64,000 nt of DNA from assembly GCF_036785885.1 (NCBI RefSeq), contig NC_092324.1:26401001-26465000 (forward strand), given 5' to 3'. A program made the position numbers and the translations under genes. Under the pieces are notes generated by a model. It was not told the DNA's origin. It saw nothing but the letters and a program-made list of their open reading frames with translations, and made no database searches. The stretch's first letter is position 1; the number at the start of each line of letters is the position of its first letter. This document shows positions 45,074 through 58,089 of the stretch, piece after piece. The DNA comes from Coffea arabica (taxonomy: Eukaryota; Streptophyta; Magnoliopsida; Gentianales; Rubiaceae).

Positions 45074-46740
45074 GGAAAAATGACTTGTTTCGTCTTTTAC
45101 ATTTTGATGAAAAATTAATTTTATTATTTACTTTTAATATAAAGTAAATTAGTCCCTCATATTTTAAAGTGAACCAAGTTAGTCTCAAAATAACCTGATA
45201 TAGTCATATGGATCTTACACTTAATCAACATAAAAAGAAAATAAATTTAAAATTATAACATAAATTACAATCCATTTTCTCTAAAAAAAATTAAAATTTT
45301 TTTAAAAAATGACATTAAGCTAACGTAGGAAGGGAAAAATTAAAATTCATATCATAAAAGAAACCCCCAAGTTACAAAGTTTTACAACTAAAAAATGTTT
45401 AACTTTTTATAGAGAATGGTTTGTTTTAGATGTTATAATTTTTAATTTTTCTCTTTTTTAGAGAGAATAGTTTGTTTTAGATGTTATAATTTTAATTTCT
45501 TAAGAGATAATTGTTTATTTTTGATGTTACAATTTTTAATTTTTCCCTTTTTATGTTGACTTAATAAAATTTCCTAATGAATTTTTAATTTTAAATTTTT
45601 TAAAAGAAAAGGGTTTTTTGTCATAATTTTTAATTTATTTCATTTTTATATTGACTTAATCACATGTGCATATCAAGTATAGTTAGATTTGGAAGAAATT
45701 AAAGTGACTGTTTCTATTTCACCCCTAAAATCTATATCAGGTTGTCATTTTGGGACTAACTTGCTTCATTTTTAAATATGAGAAACTAATTTGATTCATT
45801 TTTAAAAGGGAAATTTGCCAAATTGGTCCCTAACATTTACCAAAAACACTTTTTTAGTTTCTAACATATAAAATCAGCCAAAATTGTCCTTCACATTTAA
45901 ATTGTGATCCAATTTGGTCCTAATGCTCATTTTTGCTCCTTTCTCCGGCTAAAAATAGCACGCCTCTCTCACGTGGCCATATTTTCAAGGGCAAAATTGG
46001 AAAACACAAATCCCAGATCCACTGGGGACGATCCCTGACCTCACGATCTTTATCTTGTTTCGATTCTCTAAGGACAGGTTCACCACAACGGTGACTGAGT
46101 TCACCTGAACAGAAGCATATTTGGAGGTGATCAAAAGAGGGAGTGAAGTAAGGTGAGGTGAGGTATGCGACGCGCGCCAGTGGCGTCGAGCAGCGGCGGC
46201 GGCTGCTTCTCGTGGATGCGGGCTGCAGCGTCGGGGCAGGCAGAGGATGAAAGAGAGCCGCGCAGTGGCGACGCGCTGAGCAGCGGGCGGCGTGCGCTGG
46301 GGTCGCGGGTGAGCTGGTGGAAGGATGCGGTCGACTAAAGAGAGAGACGAGGGCAGTGCGCAGGGCAGCGGAGCAGAGATCGCGCGACAGTAGAGAGAGG
46401 CGGCGGACAAGCGAGGTTGGAGGGGCGGAGGATGCGGCGGCGGTGATGAGGGCTCTCGGTCGCGATGGAGAAGAAGAAACAGGGGACAAGAAGAAAGAAG
46501 AAAGCTTTTGTTTTCCAATTTTGCCCATGAAAATATGACCACGTGAGAGGGGCGTGCTATTTTTAGCCGGAGAAATGAGTAAAAACGAGCATTAGGACCA
46601 AATTGGATCACAATTTAAATGTGAAGGACAATTTTGGCTGATTTTATATGTTAGGGACTAAAAAAGTGTTTTTGGTAAATGTTAAGGACCAATTTGGCAA
46701 ATTTCCCTTTTTAAAATGTAGGACAAAAAACATTTTTTCC
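45074..46740. mobile_element. Long-TIR element hosting the Mutator-like element
   Basis: The left arm from 45074 (GGAAAAATGACTTGTTTCG...) is complementary to the right end at 46740 (complement of GGAAAAAATGTTTTTTGTCC). Arms extend over at least 100 bp, both including 'aaRttagtcYc' and 'acctgatata' words. Net length without the nested element is about 760 bp, AT-rich and non-coding. Flanking 9-mers do not match well, so the superfamily is not set. Confidence 0.6.
45808..46707. mobile_element. Mutator-like element, candidate Pack-MULE (900 bp)
   Basis: Terminal inverted repeats of about 197 bp (45808-46003 and 46511-46707) are nearly identical. The flanking 9-bp duplication TTTTTAAAA is perfect (45799-45807, 46708-46716). 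These are Mutator-superfamily marks. Between the arms lies about 500 bp of strikingly GC- and CpG-rich sequence, quite unlike the surrounding DNA and the arms. Its open frames on the minus strand (around 45920-46611) are Ser/Arg/Ala-rich with no domain I recognise. The pattern fits capture of a GC-rich 5' gene fragment. No transposase is present. Confidence 0.8.
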
Positions 46741-46744
46741 AAGA

Positions 46745-49700
46745 TGTGATGATTGAAATTCATCAGACCATCATATTGACTTAGAAGAAAATAAGATGAA
46801 GGCAAAAGGTTAATTGATGATTGAAGTTCACTATATTATTGACTGAAGACGGAAAAAAAAAAAGAAGAAAAAGTGGTTACGGAAATGAAGACAAAGCTGA
46901 AAACAGAAAAGAGCCCCAATATGCTCTGGAATATGAGGTGCGATTTGGGGAGAAGGGGTTTTTGTCAATGGTGTAGACAATATGCGTTTCCTTTTTTACC
47001 CACAAATAAAGAGCAAGATTATACCACTCTTTCCACCCAAAATAACAAAAAAAGAAAAAAGAAAAAAGAAACCACATACACAAACACTCAATTTTATTTT
47101 ATTTTTACAGTCCTAATGAAACTTTTAATAACTGCCAATAGCTTACTATCTTCGAAAAAGCTTAGTATCTTCTGAAAAAAAGGAAAAAAAACTCTCATTA
47201 TAGGCCTAATAAAACCCTCCAATACTTGCCATTGCTTTTTTTTTTTTTTTTTTTTTTTTTTGTGTTAAAGGTTTTCTTCCCACTACAGCAAGTGGTTCTT
47301 GGATGAACCCAAATTTTGTAGGAGGCAAAAGGCTGGGCCAAGATAGGACTCGTATAAGGACTTAATGGGCAACACTTCTGTGGGTGATTGGAGTAACGGC
47401 TAATAGAATGACAATCGCCAAGCAATCATTGCTGTGTGAAAAATGTCCTTTCCGCTTTAGTATTATAGTAGTCTGCGGGCCCGCGCCACGCGCAGGGTAG
47501 GCATATGTAACCCCTGTTAATAATTTGTGTTTGTCTAGTAATATTTTGTAAAGTTTGTTTTGTAAATATTGATGTAGGAAATAATTTTATAATATGTAAA
47601 ATAATTGTGAGCTAGTTATTTTTGATTAAATGAGGATTATTGGAAGGATTGTTGGTAGGTTATTGTATAAAATGTAGTTTAATGTTGAATAAAAATATAG
47701 CATATATGTGCTGAAATAGTAGAATATGAGAATAGTATTGAACGGTGAAAGTGTAATCTTTATAGTTATTATTTTATATTGCAGGAACTTCTACAAGTTT
47801 GACATCCAATATCTACATTTGATATTTGTTCATAATTATGAGAATATAGTCTGGACTAATAATATGGTATTGTAGCATTTTTTTCGAACTTTGATGTTCC
47901 AACATCTGTGTTGGTAAGAAAAGATGAATATGCTATTTTTGTTTGGCAATATATGAGCAACATCGTCGTGTTAGAGTTCTTGCAAAATAAAATAGATGAT
48001 TACAGTAAACATGTATGATTTTTTCTTTTTTTTTTAATGTCACCATCCAAACAAAACTTCTGTTGTTTGAAAGGATAATCAGCATTTAATGCTAGAGAAA
48101 AAGTAACACTATCAATGGGAAATAAAAAAAACGCAAACTCAAAGTGAGAATTTTCCAATGAAGAAGGCTGCATTCAATATCACATGAGGAGCTACCAGGG
48201 CACCGACGCAAATGGACCGCAATAGCCCAAAAATATCAATCCATACCGAAATAACCAACGGACACCCTTTTTCTGTTCATTCAGTCAACTCTCACTTTTA
48301 TATAGTTAGATTAGATTAGATTTGGAGAATTGTTAACGGCACTCTATTTTTTTTTGCTAGTGACATTTCCATTATTATTTTTAACATATGATATTTATTT
48401 ATTAGACTATATGATAAAGTAAAAGATGGGAATGCGATTAACAAATAGTGAAGTGTGTTAATATTTCCATTGTATTTAACGGATAACTAGAGTTTTATGT
48501 ATTAAACTTTGTCGTGCTTTATGAGTAGTCACCTTTAAATGTCGAAAAAAATGTATTGTTCTTTAGTACACTTAGTGATGATTAGAAAGATAAAAACATA
48601 GTGCTAATATGTATTTTTAGTGATATTGTACATAAAAGCGTGTTACGGCAAATTCTTACTATGGTTAATTAAAATTTTAGTTTCATGGACACATACCCAC
48701 ATTACTCTACTTCAATCAAAATTACATAATCATCAATCATCACGATCAACGTACTTTCAAATACAATTTGCAAGAGAAATTTTTTCCTCATAAATTTCTT
48801 AATAAACTGTGTCAAGGGCAAAATTTTTGAATTTAATGGAAGATATTTCTTTCTTGTTATATGAGATAAATGTACTTGATAAATTTCTTTTTTTATATTA
48901 TTGAAAGGATTTGTCACATTTGAGATCAAGTGAAGGTGTGTATTTTATATGTGTTTAACTTAGCCAAAGAGTCTCTTTCTTGAGTAATTTAGTACAGTCA
49001 ATTTGTTCAAAACGACATCATATTTATATTATGGAGTTATATATAACATGTTGCGAAAAGAAAAGAAAAAGTTGGCTATTAACATCTTGAAAACATAGAA
49101 TGTAAAAGAAAAGGCCATAAATAAAATACTTTGTTTTGTTGTGAAACTATATCTTATCTCTGTTAGCATTCATCAACTTTAGAATAACGTAGCTTGGAAT
49201 TTAAAATGGTACTATTAAAATCATGTTAACACTTTGAATAAATTATAAATGAGCTCCCCTATTGTTTAATGCTCGTTTGTATAATCCTTTACTAGTTACA
49301 AAATCAATAAATGAGCTCCACTACTTGGGCTGCTGGAAGTCATCCACTGTAAAGAAGTCACTGAAAATGTCAAGGCTACCCCATTAAAAGGCGCCACAGT
49401 TACTGCCCAAAAATTCTGAAGTTCTCTATTTTCTTCCATTGGCTTCTTAGTTTCTACTTTCTATTACAAAGGTATTAAGGAGGACAACTTCCAATAGTTT
49501 GATACTTTCAAAGGGCTACGTGTAACTTTTGAAACATAAGAGATCGTGTGATAAACTTTAAATTGCAGTGATTTAAAAAGGATAGGTTCATTAGTTTGAT
49601 ACTTTCAAGGGGGTTGCATGTAATTTTTGAAATATAAGAAAATCATGTGAAAAAACACTAAATTATAGATCATTAAAAAAAATTTACCCCTGATTCTTTC

Positions 49701-49890
49701 TAATATGGTAAATACACATTAAATCATACCATAAGCTCTTACACATGCACTGAAAGAATAAGGGGGCAAGGTGGAGAGGAAATTTAATGACACAAAACCC
49801 CCTAGTGTTTTGCGGTATTAACACATTCCTACCCATGACAGAGATTCTATGCTCTGCTATTATAACTTTTGAAACACACACAACAACTGC
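46745..49890. other. AT-rich spacer
   Basis: No gene recognised. A 26-base T run lies at 47236-47261. A small GC-rich spot at 47474-47500 (tgcgggcccgcgcc) stands out from the background but cannot be named. Confidence 0.4.
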
Positions 49891-49959
49891 TGATTATGTC
49901 AACTGGTTAGTTTTACATCGTCTCTTGAATGAAAACAAAGAAGATGCTTGAGATTAGGA

Positions 49960-50123
49960 CAAATGGGAAGAACCCCAGCTTATGTAATGTTAAGCAGACT
50001 GTACAAATTGACCATTTCATTTGCGCCTCACAACATCTGTTTCTGATTGTTGGGGCCTTCAGTTGTGGAAAAAATCTAGGAGGGTTGTCGGAATAGTGGT
50101 CTGACCCAAGAGGCATGAGAAAC
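49960..50123. repeat. CNL upstream module, copy U7 (left part)
   Basis: Has ggggccttcagttgtgg and ctgacccaagaggcatgag. It is interrupted at 50124 by the hAT-like element and resumes at 54871 with 'caagaaattgttgtcctta'. Confidence 0.75.
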
Positions 50124-53100
50124 TAGGGCTGTCGATCGAGTCTAATGAGTCGGATTTTCATGAGCTTGAGTCCAGTTCATTTAATTTATTATATTTTTGG
50201 TCTTCGAGCTTAAGTTTCGAATTAATAAATGTGAAATTCATATTCAATTCACATAATATTCGGATTGTGAGCTTTATTTAGGCTTAGCCCAAGCTCACTT
50301 ATTACCTTAATTTTCTATCTTAATATAATTACTGTGACGCCCCCACTTCTCCCTAAGGCTAATCAAAGGGTATCCGCGGGACGCCTGCCTAGCTCTCGCC
50401 AGGACTCAAGCAATTCCATTCAAACTTATTATCGGACCACACAATACGGTCAATAACTTAGATACAATAAATGCGGAAGCGTTCAAGTTTAATAAAAGTC
50501 ATCCGTTATCCAACCCGCACATCGGGTGTTCAACAACCATCATAAATTCCAAATATACATCATGCCCCAAAAGTTACATTCGGATTCCAAAAATACAACC
50601 CAAAAGCCAAAATATAGTCAAAAGTAATAGAAACCCTAAACAAAAGCGTATCAGGAAGGTTTCTTCGATACCTCGCCAAGTTCAATCCTGTTAAGGAAAA
50701 CAAATCTACAGGGTGAGCAAAAACGCCCGTGAGGCCAAGAACACAAATGCAGGCACATAACTCAGGTAACAAGTCCCAAGTAACAATTCAAGTAATAATT
50801 TGCAAGTAATTAATAATGCCAACAAAATATAACCAAAAACAATTCAAGGATATGGTAGCTCTCAGGAGTTAAGTTCCACATTTTGCCGATGTCATTCGTA
50901 TACCTCCCCGCGATGACTCTCCGTCAACCGGGTTGATATTTCATATCCGTAGTTCACCACTTACTTCTCATCCGTCCACCCCACACCGCTTCAGGCCCGC
51001 ACGACATTTAGAAGGCTATACTCCACGAGTATGCCAAGCGAGATCTCTCAAATAGATCAAGCTTATCATGTAATTCTCATGGCTCACCAAGGTTCCCGAC
51101 CAGGCCCATGCCGGCTCGAGTTCCAAGGTCGGCCTATGAGTTTGGGCATCGCCCATGTATCATGTAAGTGTCGAGGAGATTCACTCCAATGACGTATGCA
51201 GCCATAACATACCATGTCATGTATTCAAGCATTTGATAGATCTAAGCAGGTATTTCAAGTCATGTAAACCAGGTAAATCATGTTATGTATGAGTCATTTG
51301 TTTTCAAATGAGAACGAGTGCGATAAAGTACACACTCGACTCCATTTTTAAAAAAAATCAAGTAGGCTAAGCATGTAATCAAATCCATAGAGTTTAAGTA
51401 GTCAAACACTTGACACTCACCAAGTTACGCAAGCAAGCAGGTTGGATTGAGTGTTCAAACTTCCACGGTAGGGTCCTCTTGGAGGTCCTCGTGCGTGCCT
51501 GAACATCGAATAGAAGACCATTACTATAGGTCCCTAAGAGACGAGGAGATCGAACACAAATGTGGTCTGGAAAAATTTTGGAAATTTCGTTTGAGTTCGT
51601 CTTTGAAGTTGGATTCGCAAAAAGGTACGAGACTCGAGTAATATCGGATTATTATTCTTGAAATCATTGGATGGAAACGAGTACGTGCGAATAAATCTCA
51701 AAACGAACGACCGAAGTTGAAAGTGGACTGGCCACATCACAATCCGGCCGGAATCTGGCCGGATTCAAGGCCGGATTCTAGAAAAATGCTTCCCACGCGG
51801 ATTTCTTTTGAAATTCCAGAATTCTCGATTTTTGGTAAAATCTTTGAAAAATCATAACTTCTTTTTTACTAGTCAAAAATTGATAAACTCGGTACCGTTG
51901 GAATCTTCTTTGAAAGTACTAAAAGTTTTTAGAAGACACTGTTCCATGAATCTAAATGGAAGGTATTAAAAAATGAGCTTAAAGTTGCTGTTCCAGATCA
52001 CCCAGAATTGAGCCGGGGTTGGTTTTTTGCTAACTTTGGAAATTCGGCAGAATTCACTCGTTGCAAACCAGCCCTTGAAATTTATAGCTCAATTATAGGT
52101 GCAAGTACGGTTTAGGACAGAACAAGCGGATTGAGAATCGGAGTTTTGATCACCAAGATATGGTAGCTCAAAGTTGGGAAAAATTCAAGACTGGAGAAGA
52201 ATTTCCAGATTTGAACTTCCAACATTGGAAGTTTAGTTAGGTATTGAAACGAACTTGGATTGGTACCAAAATTGGCAGTATTTTACTCTTATATGAAGGG
52301 TATCTCTCTATCAAGTTTCATAGAAAAATACCTTCGGGAAGGCAGTCAACGAACCAACTGAAGTTTGGAAAAATTCTTAAGGCAATCTGCCTTTAATCCA
52401 TTTCTTTCCAAATCCAATCGTTTGGCTAAGAAAATCCTCCAATCATGATTCATATGTGAATGGAAAGTCTAAGGGACATTCATGGTACATTTGGTAGGTG
52501 TTTAACACCAAGAATTTCATTTAGTAAGACCACAACAAGTCTCATCTCAAATCTGTCCAAAACTAAGTTTTTCCAAAACAGAGCAGTGTTCTTGTTTTGA
52601 TCACAACTCAGTCGAATTAACTCGGAATTGAGAATGGTTTATGGCGTTGGAAAATAAATTCATAGGGCTAAAAATTCTCAGAAGAAAACGTTTTGAAATT
52701 TGGCAAACAACCAGCTCGAAATTGAGCCTCAAGTTGCTGCCTCTACAAATCATTCCAACAGAATGGAGAAACAGGACAGCTATCTTAAAACGAATGGTTC
52801 GACTCCTACATATGGAATCAGAAGGTGCATTTTATACCGTTGGAAAGGTATGGATGTCTAGTTTCAAATGCCACCAACGGAACTCGATTTTGACATCGGA
52901 GAACAAAGTTATGGTCGAAATACTACCGCTGGACAGGGTTATCCGAAAACAGTTTTCCAGCTTGACTAGTTCACAAATAAATTCATTTGCCCAACCAAAC
53001 GTTAATGTTTTCCAATGAAAATTTTTACACATCTACTACAACATATAAACATCAGGTTCAAGCCATTAGATCATCAAAAATTGGCCTTATCATGGCCGAA

Positions 53101-54870
53101 AAAAACAGGGGCAGTTTCAGAAATTTTTGTCATGGCCTCAACTTTTGAGTTTCCAACAATAATACTCCATAAATCTATCATTTTAACCACTAAACTACCA
53201 CTATAAACAGCATCAATCACCATAACAGCCATCAAGACAGAGGTGGGAGTTCATAGAGCCCACCTTCCATTTTTTTCAACAACAACAACAACCCATAAGA
53301 AATTAAGAGCTAAAAGATATACTAGAACTTCCAAAAATTGAAGTTAGAAGGCTTGATCATGACTTACTCTAGTTGATGTTCAAGTCAGAAATTCAGTCCC
53401 TCCTTGCTCCTAAGTGAGCCGTGAAAAGCCTCCCCTTTTTAGCTAGATATGAACTCCAAGGCTTAGGCTAAGTAGTGCTAAAATTTGAGAAGATTTGGTG
53501 GTGATTTGAGTGAGTTTTGTAGAGGAAATGTTGGAAAGTTTCGGTTGTTCCTTTGCTGTCTGCTAGCCGGCCATGGAAGCTTGGAGAAATGAAATGTTTG
53601 GTCTGATTCTATTGTGTACAAAGAAAGCTTAACGTCTAATAGTTTAAGTGCGCAAAAGTCATCCGCCAATAGTGCGCATACGCGTGCGTTTTGTGCTTGA
53701 TTTCTCTTAAGTTTGTTGCACTAGTGCACTAAACCTCTAGGGCACTTACATTCATATAAATATTATTCATTCTTAATTGTCCCAAAATAATGGTCCAAAG
53801 TCCCTCAATTAAGCGCGCACGTGAAAACACGTATTTCCAATTTAGGCGCAATAAAGTAAAATTTTCGAGAAATTCTTATAACGATCGTACCACTAACTAT
53901 CATATGAGTATTTAAACCTAAATTTACCTATTTTAGGACCATTGTATATGTCTCAAATTTTTGAGCTTATTGAACTCCCAATTGGCTAAAGTTTTCAGAC
54001 ACGTTTTCACTTTTCCACTAATCAAGCTTTTAAGAAAATAATTTTTGAAACGAGACACTTTAAAAATATAACGAAACGATAAAACTATGTACTTAGGTCT
54101 AATAAGGTTAGAAAATATTATTCGTGGCAAAAATCCAAATAAATAATTAATTAAGCTAAAATTAGAGATTTTAAATAATAAAATTTTCGAGTCCTCACAA
54201 TTACTATAACTATTAAGTTGTAAAACTAATTTAACATTTACAAGACTATAATATTAAAACTAAGCACGAACAAATAATAATTCTTCAAAAGTACAGAAAC
54301 CAAAAAATTTTCAACAATATTTATATTTAATTCTTTCAAAATACATGAAAAATAGTAATAAAACATGTGGTCATAAGCCAATACATCTTTAAAAGTTGAA
54401 ACTTTTTTATAACCTTGTGATTTGAATCCAAACATGCTTGATGATTTGTGTTTCTAGAACAAAAAGAAATCAACTAATATTATACCAATACAAAAATGTA
54501 CTCAACCAATAAGAAAGGTAGAGATTCAGTTATGCATTATTAATATTGTCTCTCAAGAAAGCTCATAAAAGAGTCTTCGGGTGTATTTTTGTATTTTGTA
54601 ATTTATATATATTTAGTATTTAGTAAAATATATATTTGGATATATAATTATACATAATATCAAAATATAAACATTATATATATAGGTAACTAAAGGATCG
54701 GACATATATTGGGCTTGAGCCTAATAAGGCCTAAATTCGACTCATATTTAATTCGAGCCTAATTTTTAAGTTCAATCTCAGACCGGCTCACTTAAAAATC
54801 GGTCTTATTGGACTTTTTGTCAAGCCGAACAAGCTGTGCACGGGCTGGCCCAACTCCATTGACAGTCCTA
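50124..54870. mobile_element. hAT-like MITE split by a 3.9-kb insertion
   Basis: Ends are TAGGGCTGTCGATCGAGTC and the complement of TAGGACTGTCAATGGAGTTG. Flanking 8-mers tgagaaac/caagaaat (50116-50123, 54871-54878) differ only by transitions. Uninterrupted relatives at about 20200 and 24262 read cacaagaaac, confirming the duplication. Net length without the insertion is about 875 bp; no transposase. Confidence 0.78.
50333..54199 (+). mobile_element. Probable solo LTR of a long-LTR gypsy family (3,867 bp)
   Basis: Starts TGTGACGCCCCCACTTC, ends GAGTCCTCACA and is flanked by the duplication ATTAC (50328-50332, 54200-54204). There are TG...CA ends, a 5-bp duplication, no gag-pol motif in any frame and no internal terminal repeat. 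Length and start recall long LTRs of the Del/Tekay gypsy group (from memory), but a large non-coding derivative is also possible. Contains CCGGCCGGA-type repeats near 51741-51778. Confidence 0.65.
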
Positions 54871-55063
54871 CAAGAAATTGTTGTCCTTAAGGATAAAAAT
54901 GTACCCAAATAATAATAATAATAAATAAAAGGAAAATGACAATCTACTTTGGCTACTTTGTTCTGCCCATTTTCTAGTTCTTGAGAAATAAAACGAGAAC
55001 ATATTTATATTTGGAAGTTTTCAAGCACATCAAACTTAAAGGAATTTAACAACTCATATGAAG
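54871..55063. repeat. CNL upstream module, copy U7 (right part)
   Basis: Continues with 'ccttaaggataaaaatg' and 'gacaatctactttggcta' as in copy U4, up to the second MITE at 55072. The match to 24470-24590 then goes on at 55777. Confidence 0.75.
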
Positions 55064-55071
55064 GCTGTACT

Positions 55072-55768
55072 TAGGGGTGGCAATTTTCGACACAATCTGA
55101 AAACACGACACGAACCTAACACGAAATTAATGGGTTTAGGTTGAGGTTTTGGGAATTCGGGTCAGAATCGGGTTGGACCCGATGAACCCGAAAAGAAAAC
55201 AGGTCGATTTCGGGTCAACCCGTGGTGACCTGATATGACCCGTTTACGAATTAAAAATAATTTAATAAACATAAAAATAATTTTATCTAACTAAACTAAG
55301 TTATTCTTTTTTTCAAAGGCATTAATTACTTAATCCTAAATGAATTTATTTAATTTGTGTGAAGTTGAAATTATTATATTTGGACAAATAATATATTATA
55401 TTATTTTTTATTTTTATACTGTTTTAATTTATTTTATATTTTGTTTGGGATAAAACACTTTTACGGTGTTTAATTTATTTTAGATTTGGTTTGGAATTAT
55501 TTATTTAAATTTTTATTACTTGATTATGTAATTAGTTTTGTGAGAAATTGATTTTATTAGAAATTACAGTGATAAATTAATAAATTAAAATTAAGTTTCG
55601 GGTCATTTCGGGTCGACCCGCCAACCCGCCAACCTGAAATTTTCGGGTTCGGGTCAGCATACCTGACCCGTCACGGGTTGGCGGGTCGGGTTCGGGTCAA
55701 CAGATTTTCTGACGGGTTGACCCGAACCCGACCTGCCAACCTGATTTGGACCCGAATTGCCACCCCTA
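55072..55768. mobile_element. hAT-like MITE (697 bp), CCCGA/GGGTC-rich
   Basis: Ends TAGGGGTGGCAATT and its complement, with a perfect 8-bp target duplication GCTGTACT (55064-55071, 55769-55776). The interior is rich in gggtcgacccg-type words. Non-coding. Confidence 0.88.
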
Positions 55769-56107
55769 GCTGTACTATTACTTCAAATCCTTTTCTAATG
55801 TTATTTGTGTGACATCAATGTTTCTGTTTGATATTAAATAGAGAAACTTATTGTATTGAATTTTCTTATGAAACAGAATTGGATTAGGAAGACACTGCAT
55901 AAATGTTAATTTGTAAAAGAGAAAAGTATACTAAACAAGAAATCTCAAAAACAAGAAAGCTGGTTTTATCTCAAAAAAGAAATGCAAACAAATTTGTGTT
56001 AGGAAATATTCATGATTCTAAACTTCTATGAACCTAACTATAATGATGCGAGAATGGATCAAACATCTATTAAGTTGTTTGCCACTATTACTCTGTCACA
56101 TAGAACT

Positions 56108-56878
56108 CTAAGAAGAAGAAGAGCTTTGCACCATCTTCACCATATTTAGAAGAACCCAGCCCCTGCTCTGCAAAATGCTCATCGTTTCCTTTAAGTTGGC
56201 TGGAACTGTTTCATCGGTAAAGTACTCATCTCTGGCCACCTCTGCTGAGCAAAATCTCAAAGCATATGATTTCAACATGGGCTTGGCCAGCTGCCAAATC
56301 GGCTGAAATATGAAAGGAGCATCAATGAAGAGGACTTCGTTTAGCCTCCTTGGATAGTAGTAGTAGAATACATCAAACAAAAATGTAAGAGACCTGAGAT
56401 CTGCATTTTCTGTACCAAAACCTCGAAGATCAATTATTACAAGTATCTGTTCCTTCCCAGCTGGAAGCTTACTAAGTGCTTTCTCAACTAAGAAAACACA
56501 TAATTTTTCATCTTCATGGAAATCATGCTTCCCAGGGAAATGCTTGGATGCTTCTACTATTATTACCGGTCGGCTGTTGACATCAAGATAGTCATGCACA
56601 TAGGCTTTCCCACTTTCAGCTGCTGATCTTACTGATTCTTCTCAAAGTTCTGATACGCCAAATTTATGATACCATCTTATGGCTTTTCTCAATTTGGACA
56701 CTGCCTCTTCAACAGAAAATCTTCTGTCCTTCAAAAACCAAAAAATCAGCTCTTCATCATCTTTTCCATTTTTTCCAGCTGGAAGACTGCTACATTCTTT
56801 TTCAAGCTTTTCTTTAACTTCCACAACTAACTTTTGGGCATCTTTTGGGGCCAGAGCACAGTGGCGCCGAGAAGCTTA
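56108..56878 (-). pseudogene. SEC14-like CRAL-TRIO protein, intronless copy with a stop
   Basis: SEC14-like proteins bind and exchange phosphoinositides or other lipids. The CRAL-TRIO N-terminal helices read [20 protein letters not shown] (about nt 56700-56770). The lipid-binding domain follows: [46 protein letters not shown] and IWQLAKPML. The frame runs on from about 56878 to a stop at 56108 with no intron, but TGA interrupts it at 56640-56642 (after KFGVSEL), and a TAA lies just upstream at about 56881. Plant genes of this type normally have introns, so a processed copy is likely. The N-terminus is missing and no poly-A tail was identified. Confidence 0.8.
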
Positions 56879-57009
56879 CGAATTCAAATGGGTTTACTTG
56901 AAAAGAATGAGGAATTGAGATTCTTGAAATGGTTACCCAATGGAGGCCGGAGTCCCAGTTGGAATGCCATTTGATGTATGATTGGAGGCCGGAGTCCCGG
57001 TTATTCATG

Positions 57010-58080
57010 CTTAAGTGATTGGGAGATGGATAATCTTCTTATTGAAACTAAGATTTACATTTTTTTTGGGGGGGTCATTTCTGGTGAGGGCTGCAGAAGA
57101 CTACCCTGTTGAGGATATTGTTTGTTGAATATTTTTTGGTTTAATTGGGTTTCCTTGGTTTGGTATAGTTTGGTTTGGTATAGTATAGTCAGTTAGCTAG
57201 GAAGCTCCAAGTTCATATATTTGCATAGGAAAGCTCAGGCGAAGCTAAAATTAATAATTTAAGATTCTCCAATTGCATTCTCAAGTACATGCAAGTCCAA
57301 GTTCCAAATTCAAACTTTCCTTTGCTTCTCCAATAGAACCAATTTCGAATTCCAATCTCACAATATTCGCCCTTTATCATATCATGATACCGCATTTTTT
57401 CTTATGCAATTCAAAGTATTTTTTTTTAGCTTTACTCTTCACAGAATCTTGATTTATGCCCTTTTATGGAGCATGAATGGCTCAATTAATAATTAACACC
57501 GCCAATTTATTGCCCCATTTTCTGATTTCAATAATGGTCGCCCGAGGAGTTGTAGGAATGGTAAACCGGTGATGAAATGGAAAGTAAAGAAGAAATCAAA
57601 TGGATCGTTTTAGATTGGAGCATTATATCATATTGATTGTTACCATAACTCCAAGTGGGGATTTTTTTTTTTTTGTGTGACCATATATCTATTGCTTTCC
57701 CAAGTTGTATGCCTATTTAAGCAAACAGCCTTCATGACACGTGAAGAATAAGAACTTTTCCATATACAAGATTTAAGTGGTGCAAATTCGAGGAGTTTTT
57801 TAAAGTAACAAAATGAGCCTAATTTTCACCACTGAATATTTTGCTTGTAAAATGAGCACGAGTTTAAATGGTGCCATGATCATAGTCTTCAAATCATTGT
57901 CTAAACCCCAATGAAGACTTCAGAATGCGGACATTGAATTAATTCATACGATTATTGAAGGTTTTTCAAAAGAAATTCTGAATTTTAAAGTATGGATTAT
58001 TGAAAGCCTTAAGAAAAAGGTGTGGTCTTTCCATAACGATACAAGTCTCAGGCATTTCTTCTTCCTCGACCAAAGTCTTC
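57010..58080. other. Spacer
   Basis: No gene recognised. A short motif (ggaggccggagtcccRgtt) is repeated at about 56941 and 56982, just left of this region. Confidence 0.4.
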
Positions 58081-58089
58081 AAATCAAGC

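Noticed and set aside
45920..46611. Long overlapping minus-strand open frames in the GC-rich payload
   Set aside because: Ser/Arg/Ala low-complexity translations without a known domain, extending into the inverted repeats of the Mutator-like element. Treated as payload, not as a gene.
47474..47500. GC-rich palindrome-like spot, considered as an RNA gene or CpG element
   Set aside because: Too short, and no cloverleaf or other structure could be drawn.
52641..53018. 125-codon plus-strand open frame
   Set aside because: It lies inside the non-coding LTR-like insertion, starts and ends at random, and matches no family I know.
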